Source of the DNA: Muscardinus avellanarius
Taxonomy: Eukaryota > Chordata > Mammalia > Rodentia > Gliridae
Direction of reading: 5' to 3'
DNA: 64,000 bases
Assembly (NCBI GenBank): GCA_963383645.1
Contig: OY726557.1
Span: forward strand, 157,941,599 to 158,005,598
Shown here: positions 19,568 to 32,270 of the stretch, piece after piece
Layout: every line of letters begins with the position of its first letter
How positions within the stretch are numbered: position 1 is the stretch's first letter
Made by a program: the position numbers and the translations under genes
Notes under the pieces: model-generated
The model's database searches: none
Told to the model about the DNA's origin: nothing
The model's input: the letters and a program-made list of their open reading frames with translations, nothing else

Positions 19568-19713
19568 CTCCTCTTCTAGCTTGATGACTCTGGCCTGGGC
19601 GTTGCTCAAAGCCTGGTCCAGGATCTCGATGTGTCTCCGATGGTCCTCGCTTGCAGTCCGCACTGCCGCTAACTCCATTTCTAACTTCTCCTTTTCCTTT
19701 AAGAATTCTTTGT
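19568..19713 (-). CDS. AMOTL1: AMOTL1 internal exon: [11 protein letters not shown]...KLEEE coiled coil
   Basis: This 146-nt exon starts with AC, completing an Asn codon, followed by 48 codons from [20 protein letters not shown] to RVIKLEEE. It is continuous coiled coil rich in Glu, Lys and Leu, with the family segment [18 protein letters not shown]. The acceptor is ttcccttgtag, the donor gtgaga, and the exon ends in phase 0. Its upstream intron (19714-42306) and downstream intron (15675-19567) hold only repeats and unassigned DNA. The match to AMOTL1 over AMOT is supported by the [12 protein letters not shown] wording, where AMOT as I remember it has EDQRRHIEIRDQ. Confidence 0.95.
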
Positions 19714-20085
19714 CTACAAGGGAAACAAGAACAAAAGCACCTCTATGAGAAAAAGCTCAGTCTCTGGGCTTACTGCCAGTCTACATCTGGCAAGGATTAA
19801 AAATAAAAAAAAGTGTGCAAATGGTAAAGGTTTGAATTACTGCTATTGCTCTCCCTTAATAGCAGTGGTGTGTAAGGTGAGGACTTTCTCAAAAACCACT
19901 GTTACCTCCAGAGACGTTCCAGGTCACAGTTCCAGAGATGAAGTGTACACAAGAATGAGTGGCCCCATGCCCTCCATAACTCCATTCTCCTCTACCACAC
20001 TGCCTCAAGGGTGTCATCCCCCGCTCTCTCCCCTTCTCTCCCTCTCCCTCCCTTCCTCTCTCTCCATTTCATTTAACTTCTATCC

Positions 20086-20235
20086 TACACTCCCAGTACT
20101 TTTTATTTTGAAACAGTGTCTTGGTAGGTTGCTGAGGGCCTTGGTAAGTTGCTGAGGCTGGCCTCAAACTCACGATCCTCCTGTCTTAGACTCCCAAGTC
20201 CTGGGATTACAGGCATGTACCACTATACCCAGCTC
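20086..20235 (-). mobile_element. Partial B1-dID type SINE
   Basis: Antisense B1-like half ('tgaggctggcctcaaactca ... gattacaggcatgtaccact'); the ID-like half is mostly missing. Confidence 0.75.
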
Positions 20236-20862
20236 TACTATTTCATCTTACATTCACAACCTTCTCTGCTTCCATCTTCCAAGCTTGTGATGAAAGGACA
20301 GCAACTAGTAGTAATAATACTAATATTCTCACTCATAGAAAAATAAACCAAGGTCCAGAGAGAGAAGCTCTTTGTCTGAGGCCAGAGAGTAGAGGCAAGC
20401 TTCAAGTCCAGGCCTTTAATCCCCAGCTGGATTCTCTTCCCATATGACCAGGCCCCAATTTTCTCCCAGTCTTCTTCAAGAGGGGGCAATGCTTAGGATT
20501 TAGGAAAATTGCTTTTCTCTCCTTTGGTGACCATATAACTGGCAGTGATCACAGTCTCTGCATGTGGGGGTCAGGCTGATGCCTCCCCAGCGGCCTCCCC
20601 ACCTTCCTGGACACACTCCTGCTCCAGGTTCATCAGGCGGGGTCTAGAGTGTCATGGTGAGCATATCTTACAGGAAACATGTTTCCTGTTACAAAAGCAA
20701 TACATTTTCTTATTAGACTACTTAAATATGTTGCTTTTAATATGGAAAAACTGGAATGAACTTAAATGTGTTACGAGCAAGGGGTTGGTTGAACAAACTA
20801 CTGTAAATTCTCCAACAGAAATAGGCCACTGAAAGTAAACAAGAGGATATTAGTAGCCAGTA

Positions 20863-21048
20863 GCCGATTGTGGTGGTACATGCCTGAAATCCAGTGGCTC
20901 AGGAGGCTGAGACGACGCGCACAGGCTCGAGATCAGCCTCAGCATTTTAAATTAGTGAGACTGTCAGGAAATAAAAAAAGGACTGGGGATGTAGCTTGGT
21001 GGTAGAGTGTTCTTCACTCAATCCACAGTAATACACACACACACACAC
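20863..21048 (+). mobile_element. B1-dID type SINE with AC tail
   Basis: Sense copy with the ID-like half 'ggactggggatgtagcttgg' and a short (AC)n tail. Confidence 0.8.
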
Positions 21049-21149
21049 AAAATGAGTTACATGGAAAAACAATCTCAGTATTGATCAAAGCTGGTTACAA
21101 AACCATACACATACTATTCCACATTTATAGCAAATGAGACACACAAGTA

Positions 21150-21172
21150 CAGCAGCAGCAGCAGCAGCAGCA
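21150..21172 (+). repeat. CAG trinucleotide run
   Basis: Short (CAG)n tract of about seven to eight units inside the 22.6-kb intron, read as CTG on the AMOTL1 sense strand. Confidence 0.9.
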
Positions 21173-22454
21173 ATAGTGAGGCGTAGGCTCAGTGTGCCCA
21201 CCTCGTTCAAATGCTTCCTGTGGGTTACTGCCATCCTCTAGCAATCCACACTGAGACACAGAGAGCCCAAGTCTGGAAGCTACACCGGCATGTGAACAGT
21301 GGTCACATCCATTCATTATTTCCTCCTATAGTCGGTCATTCATTAATTTAACAAACAGCTATCAGACATTAAGGCACAGCATTATGGGCTCAGGAATGAT
21401 AGGAAGAATGCTGCACTGAAGGAAGAGAAAATGTGGTTTTGAGTATCGGGCATGAAAATTAAAAAGATGCTTCATGACTACAGACACTAGATATACATCG
21501 TTTTAGAGCCAAAAGGGAGCACAGGAATCATCAACATTAAGTTCTATTCCTTTCGCTCTATGAGTGAGGAAAGGAAAGCCTAGGGGGGAGCAAAGGTACT
21601 TGGCCAGGATCCACTGCCAGAATCTGGGTCTACTGATGTCCTTCCAGATGTCCTTCCCACTTGACTGCACTGCCCTTGTGTTGTAAAATTATGTCGATGG
21701 GATCAGAGGGCAATGGAACAGCCTCTGAACAGACCAAATGAGTAGACTTGAAATCTAAGTAGTGGCTGTGTTTCCTAGAAGCAAAAGCAGCCCCTGGAAG
21801 CAAAATGAGCCCACTAAGATCCTGGCCCAGGGCAGAACACTACTTTTAGGTTCTTTATGTCCCACTGCAGTGGCCAATTGACCTCCCCTCTTCCCCCTTC
21901 CAGTGGCATTTGAAATGCTGCCTGTTAAACTTCCTCTCCAATCCACGGAAAACAGGCATGCAAGACAAATGGGTCAGCAGCTCTGGGCCCCGCCGCCCAC
22001 AGGCCTGAACTGACCACAGCATTTCATTCTTTCTGTCCAAACTCATTGACGTCTGAGCGCTAACTCCTTGGGTTTGGGTAACGTTTAGTTGGGCATGGTG
22101 CCTATTGGCCCTGTCCAGCCCTAGAGGACACCCAGCAATTACCAAGTAGACATGCCTGGGAATGAACCACTGGATTCCAGAGCTTCTACCTGGTTATCAA
22201 CCTGAGCATGAAACTTTCTCTTTGTCGAAGCAGCCAAGTACACACTGGTTTGAACAGAAGAAGTAAAATGGCAGGCTGAGCCCGTGAACAGAAGCGACAA
22301 CCAAAGCTTTCTATGTTTTGCAAATTGATGACTGCAATTATTGCTATATCACAATGACAGCTATCTAGATGAAGTTCTGAGTAACAAATGCCCCAACCCC
22401 TTCAAACACACACTTCCAGCATTTGCAAGTTCCTTGATATTTAACATCATATGG

Positions 22455-22615
22455 TGTCTAAAGAACAAACTTCAGCATCAGGAAGACCTGAATTCAAATC
22501 TTACATCCACCAATTTCCAATTTTGAGGCCTTGGGCAAGTATTTAACTTTTCTAACCCTCAGCTCCCTCATCTATCAAGTGAAAATGGTAACAGTCACAG
22601 ACCAGTATTTTTGAG
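22455..22615 (+). repeat. MIR fragment
   Basis: 'ggaagacctgaattcaaatc ... ggccttgggcaagtatttaa ... ctccctcatctatcaagtga' follows the MIR consensus order. Confidence 0.75.
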
Positions 22616-22674
22616 ATGCTTTTGTTCATGGAGATGACACATATCGAGGACCTGAATTTGAGATGTGTCTATTT

Positions 22675-22867
22675 TTTTTTTTTTTTTTGGTGGTACTGGG
22701 GTTCCTGGAAGCCCGTCTATCTCTGGGCTACACTCCCAGACCTATTTTATAGGTTTTATTTGGAAACAGGGTCTCTTAAGCCAGCGCGGCTGGCTTCAAA
22801 CCTGCATGATACTCTTGTCTCTGCCTCCCAAGTGCAGGGATTACAAGCGTGTGCCACCACGCCCGGT
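22675..22867 (-). mobile_element. B1-dID type SINE
   Basis: Antisense copy with duplications gagatgtgtctattt (22660-22674) and gagatatgtctattt (from 22868), one mismatch. Confidence 0.92.
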
Positions 22868-23092
22868 GAGATATGTCTATTTCATTATTGATTCCATGGG
22901 CCTAAAAGGTGCCTGGCTGAATGATAATATTAAGTTTCTTTTGTGTGCTAAATCCAATGCCAAATGAACAATAAATCGCAGCTCTTATTAGCTATTATGT
23001 ATTCAGCATCTCTGTGATCTTTTCACCAGCTTTTGTTATACTATGGTCCACTTTACCTTCAATCCCATTGCTTATTTAGAAGCCACTACTCA

Positions 23093-23308
23093 GCTGGGCA
23101 TGTAATCCCAGTACTTGGGAGGCTGAGACAGGAGGATTGCAGGTTCAAAGCCAGCCTTAGCAACTTAGAGAGACTCAGGAACTTTAATGAGACCCTGTTT
23201 CCAAATAAAAATAAATAAATAAATAAATAAGCAAATAAAATAGGTCTAAGAGTATAGCTCAGAGGTAGGATGTCCTTGGGTTTAACTCCCAGCATTAAAC
23301 ATACAAAA
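23093..23308 (+). mobile_element. B1-dID type SINE
   Basis: Sense copy with a small deletion in the B1 start and an AAAT run inside. Duplications agaagccactactca (23078-23092) and agaagtcactactca (23309-23323). Confidence 0.9.
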
Positions 23309-23570
23309 AGAAGTCACTACTCATTAGATGGCTGGTATTGACCATAGATACCTCCAATTCATTCCCTGCCTAGGTTTTCTGAACCCTGCAGTGTATATTA
23401 TGGTATAAAGATGTGAATACTGGACAAAGGCTTCATTAGCTCTGGAATACTCTGGAGGCCTATGAAATACATGTGTCAAAACACCTGTCCTAAATTTGGT
23501 GACTTTGGACTTCATTCTGCAGTGATATCAATAAACATCACTCATGCTGGTTCACTGATGGGAAATAGTA

Positions 23571-23851
23571 CTTTTTTTCCCCCCCAGTACTGGGGATGGA
23601 ACCCAGGGGCATTCTACCTCCAAGCTACATACCCAGCCCTATTTTTTTTCACCCCATGGGTCTGAAGATGGAGCCCAGGGGCATTCATCTCCGAGCTACA
23701 CCCCTTGCCCTATTTTTTATTCCTTAATTCAAAACAGGGTCTCACTAAGTTGCAGAGTGCCTAAGTAGCTGAGGCTGCCCCTGAACCAGGATCTTCCAGT
23801 CTCAGCCTCCTGAATGCTGGGATTACAAGTGTGTGCCACCACGCCCGGCTA
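23571..23851 (-). mobile_element. B1-dID type SINE with doubled ID-like end
   Basis: Antisense copy carrying two ID-like ends in a row ('gatggaacccaggggcattc' at about 23593 and 'gatggagcccaggggcattc' at about 23666) and one B1-like half. Confidence 0.8.
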
Positions 23852-24309
23852 AAATAGTACTCTTGATTACAAAGTTTTTAAAAATACAATGCTTATGATG
23901 ATAGTAATAACAACAGTATCTGCCCATATTTGTTAAATGAGTAGTGTGTTCTAGGAATGGTTACTTCTATTTCCTTAATTCTAAGCTATCTGAAGTCAGT
24001 ACCAGTGTCATTCCTATTTTCCAGCAGAGGAAAAATGAAACTAAGAATTGTATGAGTAACTTTCCCACAGGAGCGACACGCATCAACAGGAAAGGCAGGA
24101 TTTGCATTTGTAGCTCCCTAATGCATATTCACGAAAACCACCTCTATTATGCAAGTATGCAAAGACTTACAATCCAGACCCACACAAGCAAAATGCTAGA
24201 TTTAAGTATGTCACAGATTTAAGTATGTCCTGATCACATCACATTTCTTAAAACACATCCACATGTGTATCCATCAATGCACCCATTAATTAGGCACTAC
24301 CTGGAGGCC

Positions 24310-24500
24310 ACAGAGAGTGCTGGTTAAAAGTCTGATTCTAGCCACAGGCTGCTTGAGCTCAAACCCAGCTCTTCTACGGTCTTGCACTTTTCAAAATGAG
24401 TGAACCCCTTGGCACCTTTCGAAATAAACAAACCTCTGTGTCTCAGTTTATTTAACTTTAAAGTAAGGATCACAACAGTGCCTACTTCAAAAGGCATCTA
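24310..24500 (+). repeat. MIR fragment
   Basis: 'gagtgctggttaaaagtctg ... cttgagctcaaacccagctc ... ctctgtgtctcagtttattt' follows the MIR order. Confidence 0.75.
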
Positions 24501-25189
24501 CGAAATATCCAGTAAATGTCAACTGTGGTAACACTGTGGTGATTAACATCTTTCCAGGAAGTGTGACCAATTCTGGGGCTGCAAGGTGAGTTGGAGGTAG
24601 CATTCTGTTCTCAGTCTGACAGAAAGAGAGGTCAGGCCAGGCCAAAGGCAGTGTGACAAGATGCTCTGACAGATGCATGCTCAAGGTACCACAAGAACAC
24701 ACAGAGGATGTCTAATAAGGCTAGGGGAGAGGAAGAGGGGATTCACAGCAATGAGGTGCAGGCAGGACAGCTGTACTGTTCAAGCCCTTAGAGACAGGGC
24801 CACTCGGAGGTGTACCAGACCCTTTCTAAAAAGTCATCCTTTGGGAGATACCAAGGGTGAAATGACCTCAATGAGAAGGCCTCTTCAGTTTACAATCAGC
24901 TAAGCCCCTTGGGCTGGATCTCAAGGGAGGCCAGCCTCACACTTTGGTTGGGCTTCAATGTATATACTGAGAATTCCTAGAACAGGCAAGTTGACACAAG
25001 GGAATTCCTGCCCAGAGTGGAGTGTTTACTCAGTGGATATGAATTACCCAGAGCTGTGTGGAGCTAGGAGTTGTTTAGCCCGATGGCTCTGGTCCCATTT
25101 ATACAGAAGGATGTCTGCTCACACAGTTTGCTCTCGAAACCACAGCGATGGCACAGCTCTACAGCCAGGCCGGCCTGGTTTGATGCTGG

Positions 25190-25500
25190 TGCCTTCATAC
25201 ACCAACTGACCTTGGACATGTGACTTCACCTCTCTGAGACCCCATCTCCTCCAATGGAACTCATGAGCTGTATCTGCAGGGCTGCTGTTGAGAATTAAAA
25301 TGCCTATCAGCAAAATGCCTCCCAGGGGACTTGGCACACAACAGCTACTTCATAAATAATAATGAGCTAACATATATTTCTGGAGACTTACCAGGACCCA
25401 AGCACCCAGCCAGGAGCGTTACAACAAGACCTTATTTAATCCTCACATCAACCCCATTTGACAAGAAAACTGAAGCAAAATGAACTGTGACACCAGTACA
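25190..25500 (+). repeat. MIR and adjoining L2-type fragment
   Basis: 25190-25370 reads as MIR ('ccttggacatgtgacttcac ... gttgagaattaaaatgccta'); 25375-25500 reads as an L2-type tail ('ttatttaatcctcacatcaa'). Confidence 0.6.
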
Positions 25501-26009
25501 AGGTCAATCATAGTCCCACCGTGTCTCCTTGTCAGGGAAAGAGCAGAAGTGGGTTGAAAACAGAACTGGGCCCTAATTCAAGGATGCTCCTTTTCCACCT
25601 TACCCTCTTCCTTGCCACCTCCAAGTGGGCAGTTCATTGCAACTGCTTCTGCAGTCGCTGTCTGAGCAGGATGGTGGACTATAGTAACTTCCACAGAGAA
25701 GTCCTGAGAGTGGGGTCTGCCTGTGGGAGGATCAGGGCATGCTGTACTGCTGTGCTTTAATTCAGTGGTCCAACCTGTGGTTGGAACTCATAAGGACATC
25801 AGTTTAACCTGGCCCCTTTCTTAAGTAAGAATTAATCTCTAAGCCTGTTTCCTAAGGTGCCTATAGCTGAAGGGATGGAGGAGCCCAACTGCTGCCAGCT
25901 TGGCCAAGGGGTGATTTACAAGATGAGGTTTCCTGCTCCTCTTTGCTTCTTTCAGCTAGAACCAAGATTTGACCCTTACCAGACTGGATTGGAGTTTAGA
26001 TCTATTTTG

Positions 26010-26056
<47 letters not shown>
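26010..26056 (+). repeat. TG microsatellite
   Basis: Uninterrupted (TG)n run of about 22 units, not attached to a recognisable SINE. Confidence 0.95.
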
Positions 26057-26060
<4 letters not shown>

Positions 26061-26381
26061 TACGTAAACACATATCAAGCTAATTCTGTTCATGCTGCAA
26101 ATATTCCCAAGGTGGTATACAATTACCCTATCTTGGCATCTGGTTCTAGAGAGCCAGGTATCTCTCTGGCATTTCTCAGGAAGGTTCTTGTTGCTTTTGG
26201 ATATGGGAAGATGGGATGGTGGTGACAGAGTTAAAGGAAGGAAGGGAAGATGGACACAATCCAACAAACCTTTTCTGAAAGTCCAATGATTAGCAACCTC
26301 ATTTTAATTGATGAGAATGGTATTGGGGTTTATAGTGTCTGAGACTCTCTAAGTGAAGAGAACTTAAAAAGACATTGCCAA

Positions 26382-26582
26382 GGCCGGGTGTGGTGGTGCA
26401 CGCTTGTAATCTCCGCGCTTGGGAGACGGAGACAGGAGGGTCGCGCAGGTTAGAAGCCAGCCTCTCTGGCTTAAGAGACCCTGTTTCCAAATAACAATAT
26501 AAAAAATGGGTCTGGGAGTGTAGCCCGGAGGTAGAAGGGCTTCCAGGAACCCCAGTACCACCACCACCAAAAAAAAAAAAAA
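26382..26582 (+). mobile_element. B1-dID type SINE, fairly young
   Basis: Sense copy with several CpGs kept and a perfect duplication aaaaagacattgccaa at 26366-26381 and 26583-26598. Confidence 0.94.
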
Positions 26583-27611
26583 AAAAAGACATTGCCAAAA
26601 AAGAGGCCAAGACAAAGAAGAGGCTGGGTGGGGATTCTGAGGGGAGATGTGGCTGACAGCGCCCTGGGCCTCTATGGACCATAGCAGAGGCCCCACAACC
26701 AGGACTGGAGGTTCACGGGGAGAAGGCTTGCAGGAGGCAAATGCTTCCTAACCTGGAATTCTCTTTGGGGTAGACCATTTTCAATGTATCATCTCAGCCA
26801 ACAACTCATTTCAAAGGGGCTGTGTACTACCATCCTCCATCTATAGTTCTGGCAAGGAGCCATGTCCACAAAATAAAGTCCTTCCCATAGCCTTCCCCTA
26901 CCACTCCCATTTGATAGCTGATTAAACCAGCAGGGCCACTTGACCCAAGCTAGTCCAACCAGTGTCTCATTTGGGAATCTGTAAGCAGGAGGACTGGTGA
27001 CAGACAGGACAAGTAACCCAGCTCAGGCTAGATGGCCATATTACAGCGGGAGCCTGGGAGGAACAGTGCTGAAAGGCATGAAGGACCAAGCACGGATAGA
27101 CAGAAAGGTAGATGAGGATCCACGGCAAGGAGAGAGTAAAACAGACTCACACAAATGCAGACTCTCAGATACGGGGTTTCACTTGACACATGGGTTTTCC
27201 AGCCCTGGCCTCCAGACCTTGGGAGGCTTGCCTGCATTTCCTGCCTGTGGGCTCCATTACATGTTTATAAGAACAGTCCTCTCAATTGGGGCTAAGTTAG
27301 CTCAAGCAGATTTGTCTTTTTGTAATGAAGCAATCACTAGGAGTGTCTTCTCTTATCTCTTCTTCCTTCTCCGTCTACAAAGGACCTGGTAGTTTGAAAG
27401 CACTACAGTAGGATGTGACCAGCACAAATGGTATTGATTCTGTCACTAGAAACGTCTCCATAATACTGCTGAAAGGGAATCCCTCTTATGAAAAGGTGTC
27501 CAAATAAGTGAGTTCTGTAATGGGAAATTAAGAAGAGGAGTTCAACCAAACTCTGTTCTTCAGAGCCCTGGAATAGAGAGAAGGAAGGAAGGGAGAGAAG
27601 AAAAGCTGGGC

Positions 27612-27980
27612 TGCTGTGGTTTGGATATAGTTTGAGTTTACTGTCCACAGGTTCATGTGCTCAAAGCATGGCCCCAGGACGGCAGTGTTGAGGTGGTGAA
27701 CCTTAAGAGGTGAACCACGGTTCAAGTGATTAAGTCACAGAGGTACCGGACTAGAAGCCTTGAAAGCTTTTTTCCTGGGCTGTTTTTGCTCTCATGAGTC
27801 CGTTATAAGTAAGCCCAGCACCTCCCTAGAGTGTCTCTTGCTTCCTGTCCTACTACATCCTGCACACACTCTTACCTGATATCATCTACCAGCCACAAAG
27901 CCCCTACTAGAGGCTGGATAGATGGGGCTGTTCATTCTTAGACTTTCCACCTAAAAAAGTTGAGAGCTAACTAAACTTCT
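27612..27980 (+). mobile_element. Solo LTR of the ERVL-MaLR type
   Basis: Starts tgctgtggtttggatatag and follows the order of MaLR LTRs ('gttcatgtgctcaaagcatg', 'gcacctccctagagtgtctc', 'tcttgcttcctgtcctacta'). No internal retroviral genes accompany it. A SINE fragment abuts its end. Confidence 0.75.
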
Positions 27981-27981
27981 T

Positions 27982-28115
27982 TTTCTGTTTTGAAACAGGT
28001 CTCACCAAGTGAGGGAGGGCCTCACTAAGTTGCTGAGGCTGGCCAGGAATCTGCGATCCTCCTGTCTCAGCCTCTCAAATACTAGGATTACAAGTGTGTA
28101 CCATCATGCCATGTT
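27982..28115 (-). mobile_element. Partial B1-dID type SINE
   Basis: Antisense B1-like half only ('ctaagttgctgaggctggcc ... gtgtaccatcatgcc'). Confidence 0.75.
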
Positions 28116-28781
28116 GTAAGTTACTCTTTAAGGTAAAAATTTTAAGTGGCCTTATACTTTTAAAACATTTGGTGCTGGAAAGTAACAAAGCATTCTACTG
28201 ACTAATATATAAAAATAATACATGGTGATCTTACATTTTTGTTAATTTATATATTTATCTATTGTTTTTTGATATCCTGGCCCCAAAATAAATTTAAAGA
28301 CCAAAAGTAAGTTATTTTAGGTAAGAGTTGGTAAAATACTTATTTAAATACCAGTAAAAGTTCTCAATAATTTTCTAACCTAGTCATTTTCACATTAAAA
28401 TGTTACATTTTAATTCTAGAACGTGTACTTAAACATTTAACATTTTATTTATCTACCTAAAACATTTTATTTACTTACCTAAATATATTACTTATGTATT
28501 CTGCACACTTGACTGAATATACACCCATTCATCCAGCTTAGCTTCCAAATGTATTGTTAACCTCCTACCTTGCTTTGTTTTGCCTGAAGTAAAAATGCAC
28601 TGCTACTTTGACTACTGACAGCATACTAACAAATTAGAAAATGAATTAATAAGGACACATGAACGTAGGGTACATAGGGCATTCGTTTTTACTATGCACA
28701 CATTCATGAGTCAATTATAAGTAAATTAAATCTGAAGACTGAAGCTTTCTATAACCATCTCAGAATGCAAGGCCTGATGTT

Positions 28782-28957
28782 TGGTACCGGGATGGAACCC
28801 AGAATATTCTACCTCCAGCTATAACCCAGCCTTACTTTTTATTCTTTATTTTGAAACAAGGTCTCACTAAGTAACTGAGGCTGGCCTTGAACCTGCTATC
28901 TTCCTGTCTCGGACTCCCAAGTACCAGGATTACAAGCAAGCGCCACCATGCCTGACT
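28782..28957 (-). mobile_element. B1-dID type SINE, old
   Basis: Antisense, both halves present but diverged and slightly shortened ('ggtaccgggatggaacccag' to 'gcgccaccatgcctgac'). Confidence 0.8.
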
Positions 28958-29304
28958 TTTTACTTAATATAAAAAAATAAAGGATAATTCTATTACCAGG
29001 TATGACAAAGTAAGATCCTTCCAGACATCTGGCTCTCCATGAAGAAAACAACCATAAAAGCAAGACATACTATGAAGAACAATGAAATGTGACCATATAT
29101 GGACAGATGGGAAGAGGGCAGTGCCATCTCTTTGATGAGGAGAAGAAGAGCTATACAAGGTAAATAACCATCCCTTAGTAGTCACGGAGTATTGGCTCCA
29201 GGGCCCCCAAGAATATAAAAATCTGCAGATGCTGAAGTCACTTCTATAAAATGGCATTGTAAACCCAAGTATATCCTCCTGTAGACTTTAAATTACCTCT
29301 AGCT

Positions 29305-29521
29305 GGCCAGGCGTGGTGGCACACGCTTGTAATCCCCACACTTGGGAGGCGGAGACAGGAGGATCGCACTGATCCAAAGCCAGCTGTGCTGGCTTAAGAG
29401 ACCCTGTTTCCAAAAAAAAAAAAAAAAAAAAAAGTATAAAATAGGTCTGGGAGTGTAGCTCGGAGGTAGAAGGGCTTCCAGGAACCCCAGTACCACCAAA
29501 TATAAAAAAATAAATAAAAAT
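29305..29521 (+). mobile_element. B1-dID type SINE, first of two at one target
   Basis: Sense copy with the 'gaagggcttccaggaacccc' right half and an internal A-run. It is flanked by aaattacctctagct at 29290-29304 and 29522-29536. Confidence 0.93.
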
Positions 29522-29536
29522 AAATTACCTCTAGCT

Positions 29537-29746
29537 GGTCATGGTGGTACACACTTGTAATCCCAGTAGTTGGGAGGCTGAGACAGTAGGACTGCGCAGG
29601 TTGGAAGCCAGCCTCAGCTATTTAGTGAGGTCCTATGCAACTTAGTGAGATCCTGTTTCAAAATAAAGAATAAGAAACCGGGCTGAGGGTGTAGCCACAG
29701 GTAGAATGCCCCTGGGTTCTATCCTCAGTACCACACTCACACACAC
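29537..29746 (+). mobile_element. B1-dID type SINE, second of two at one target
   Basis: Sense copy of the other right-half type ('gaatgcccctgggttctatc'), flanked by aaattacctctag at 29522-29534 and 29747-29759. Confidence 0.93.
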
Positions 29747-30131
29747 AAATTACCTCTAGGTTACTTATAATACCTAATAGAGTGTAATTGCTATGGAACT
29801 TGTTATTACACTGTACTGTTGAAGGAACAACAAGAAAAAAGTCTGTACATGTTCATTACAGACACTTTTTTCCCAAATATTTTCAATTCATCATTGTCTA
29901 ATGCAACAAATGTGGAATTCACACATGGAGGGCTGACTAAATCTTGATTGTGTGGTTGTTAAGACTTCATCAAACTGTACACTCAAAATGTATAAATTTT
30001 ATCATATGCAAATATTGCCTTAAAACAAATATAAGAACATATAAGTAATATAAATGCAATTAAGTGTGTATATATTTATTTAAACTAAGGCATTATATAA
30101 AACTATGTTTTTATGTTGTTGTTTTTTGTTT

Positions 30132-30673
30132 GTTCCTTTTTGGTGGTGCTAAAGATTGAGGCTAGAGCCTCAAGCTACACTCCCAGTCCTAAATATATAT
30201 TATAAAATATATATATATTTTTGTGTGTGGTACTAGGGATGGAACCCAGGGGCATTCTACCTCTGAGCTACACCCCCAGTCCTATATTTTAGTCTATTTA
30301 TTTATTTATTTATTTATTTTTCTGGTATTGGAGTTGGAACCCAGGGGCTTTTCCACCTCCGGGATATACTCCCATACCTATTTTATACTTTATTTGAAAA
30401 CAGGGTCTCACTAAGTTGCTGAGAGCCTCACTAAGTAGCTGAGGCTGGCTTTGAATCTGTGCGATCCTCCTGTCTCAGCTTTCTAAGCGCGCTGGGATTA
30501 CAAGCATGTGCCACCATGCCCAGCGTCTTTTTTTTTTTTTTTTTTTTTTAAACAGTGTCTCACTGAGTTGCCCAGGGCCTCGGTAAGTACCTGAGGCTGT
30601 CTGAGAATCGCTATCTTCAGGTCTCCACCTCCCAAATGCTGGGATTACAAGCGTGCACCACCACGCCCAGCCT
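30132..30673 (-). mobile_element. Cluster of antisense SINE copies and fragments
   Basis: At least three units: an ID-like piece at 30132-30190, ID-like ends at 30219-30285 and 30320-30380 leading to a B1-like half ending near 30523, and a further B1-like half at 30527-30673 behind a T-run. A (TTTA)n run lies at 30296-30318. Confidence 0.8.
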
Positions 30674-30751
30674 AAATATTTTTTTAAGTGGCCCCTGTGA
30701 ATGGGAGATGTGGCTTAACACCAGAGCCTGGTTCAAAGATAAAAAGTTGGT

Positions 30752-30935
30752 GCTAGGGCCAGGTGTGGTGGCACAGGCCTGTAATCTCAGTATCTGGGAA
30801 GCTGAGATAGAATGATCACAGGTGTGAGACCAGCCTCCACAACTTAGTGAGACTTTGTAAAAGTCAAAATAAAAAATAAAATAGGGCTGGGGGTATAATG
30901 TAGGAAGTTGGATGTCTCTGAATTACATCCCCAGT

Positions 30936-30973
<38 letters not shown>
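30752..30973 (+). mobile_element. B1-dID type SINE with AC tail
   Basis: Sense copy ('gggccaggtgtggtggcaca') whose tail is an (AC)n run at about 30939-30973. Confidence 0.85.
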
Positions 30974-30976
<3 letters not shown>

Positions 30977-31764
30977 GAAAAAAAGAAATTGATGCTAATG
31001 AAATTGTTATATCTGGAGAAAGACTGGTCAGGGAGAAAAAAAAAAATAAAACTATGTTGCCTGTAATTTTAAATTCTCCTGTCCTTTATTTTAACTTCTA
31101 TAAAACTTCCCATTGTCATTTTTTGTAATTTGCCTTGAACAAATCCTTTTTTTCTCCTATCAAACCACAATCTTTGTAAGCAAGAAAGAAAATTAGTAGC
31201 AGATGCCAGTTTATTTTTAATGGCTGAAGACCAAACTTTTTGGATTTAAAACAAACACTTTGTCCCCTCAAAGTTCTCTAGTTCAATCAAGCTACAGCTG
31301 TAGGCTCTCACTATAATTCATTAACTAAAAATAGTTCCAAAAACTAATTGTAAAAAACCATGCCACGGTTATTCATTGCATTTTGCTTATTTTTTTTTTA
31401 TTTTATCATCCAGAGAACAAAAAGTTTTACTTCACAGACATTTTGAGAAAACTATTTCTTAGATTCTAAATTCTATTCTGCTCTCAGAAAAAAAATTATT
31501 GGGGGAGCTATTTGAAAGGGACATGATAGACTATCAAACAGCCCTCTTATTATTAATTGGCTCTAGTTCAAAGTTAGATAAAGTCCAAAGTATAGCACAA
31601 ATAGTTCTAATAGCTACAATTCACCAGAAAAATCTGAATAAATTATCATCAAGTCTCAGTGCTGGGCTAAATTATTTATGACCAAATAAGATTTCTACTG
31701 CAAGAATTTAGTTTCTTTGCCACCTAGGTTGTTTTTTCTTCTTCTCTTTCTCCTTCTCCTTCTC

Positions 31765-31950
31765 CTTTTGCAGTACTGGGGATATAACCCAGGGACATTC
31801 AAATTATGAGCTATTCCTCTAGCCCTATTTTTTATGATTTATTTTAAAACAGGGTCTCAGTAAGCTACAGAGAGCCTAAGTAGCTGAAGCTGTCCGTGAA
31901 CCCGCAATCCTCCCATCTCAGCCTCCCAAGTACTGGGATTATGCTCAGCT
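31765..31950 (-). mobile_element. B1-dID type SINE
   Basis: Antisense copy, 'gcagtactggggatataacc' to 'gggattatgctcagct', next to a CTT-rich run. Confidence 0.82.
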
Positions 31951-32055
31951 GTCACTTCAAGTTTCTTCTTAAGGTAAAAATATAAAATCTTCATTCATCC
32001 CCAGAATAGACAGAGTTGATTTTTTGAAAAAATGAAGACAAAAATGGAAGTCTGA

Positions 32056-32270
32056 AGCCAGGTGTGGTGACGTACGCTTGTAATCCCAGTACTTGGTTTA
32101 CATGGCTTACCACCAGCCTCAGTTACTTAGTGAGGCCCTTCACAAATTAGTCAAACACCGCTTCAAAATGAAGAGTTAAAAATAGGGCTGGGGGTATAGC
32201 TTGGTGGTGGAATGCCCTTGGGTTCAAACCTTGGTATCATAAAAAAAAAAAAAGAAAGAAAAGAAAAAGA
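32056..32270 (+). mobile_element. B1-dID type SINE
   Basis: Sense copy with a deletion in the B1 half, an ID-like half ('agggctgggggtatagcttg') and an A/G-rich tail. Confidence 0.85.

Noticed and set aside
21150..21172. CAG run as a coding polyglutamine tract
   Set aside because: It lies deep in an intron with no exon signals around it and is short.
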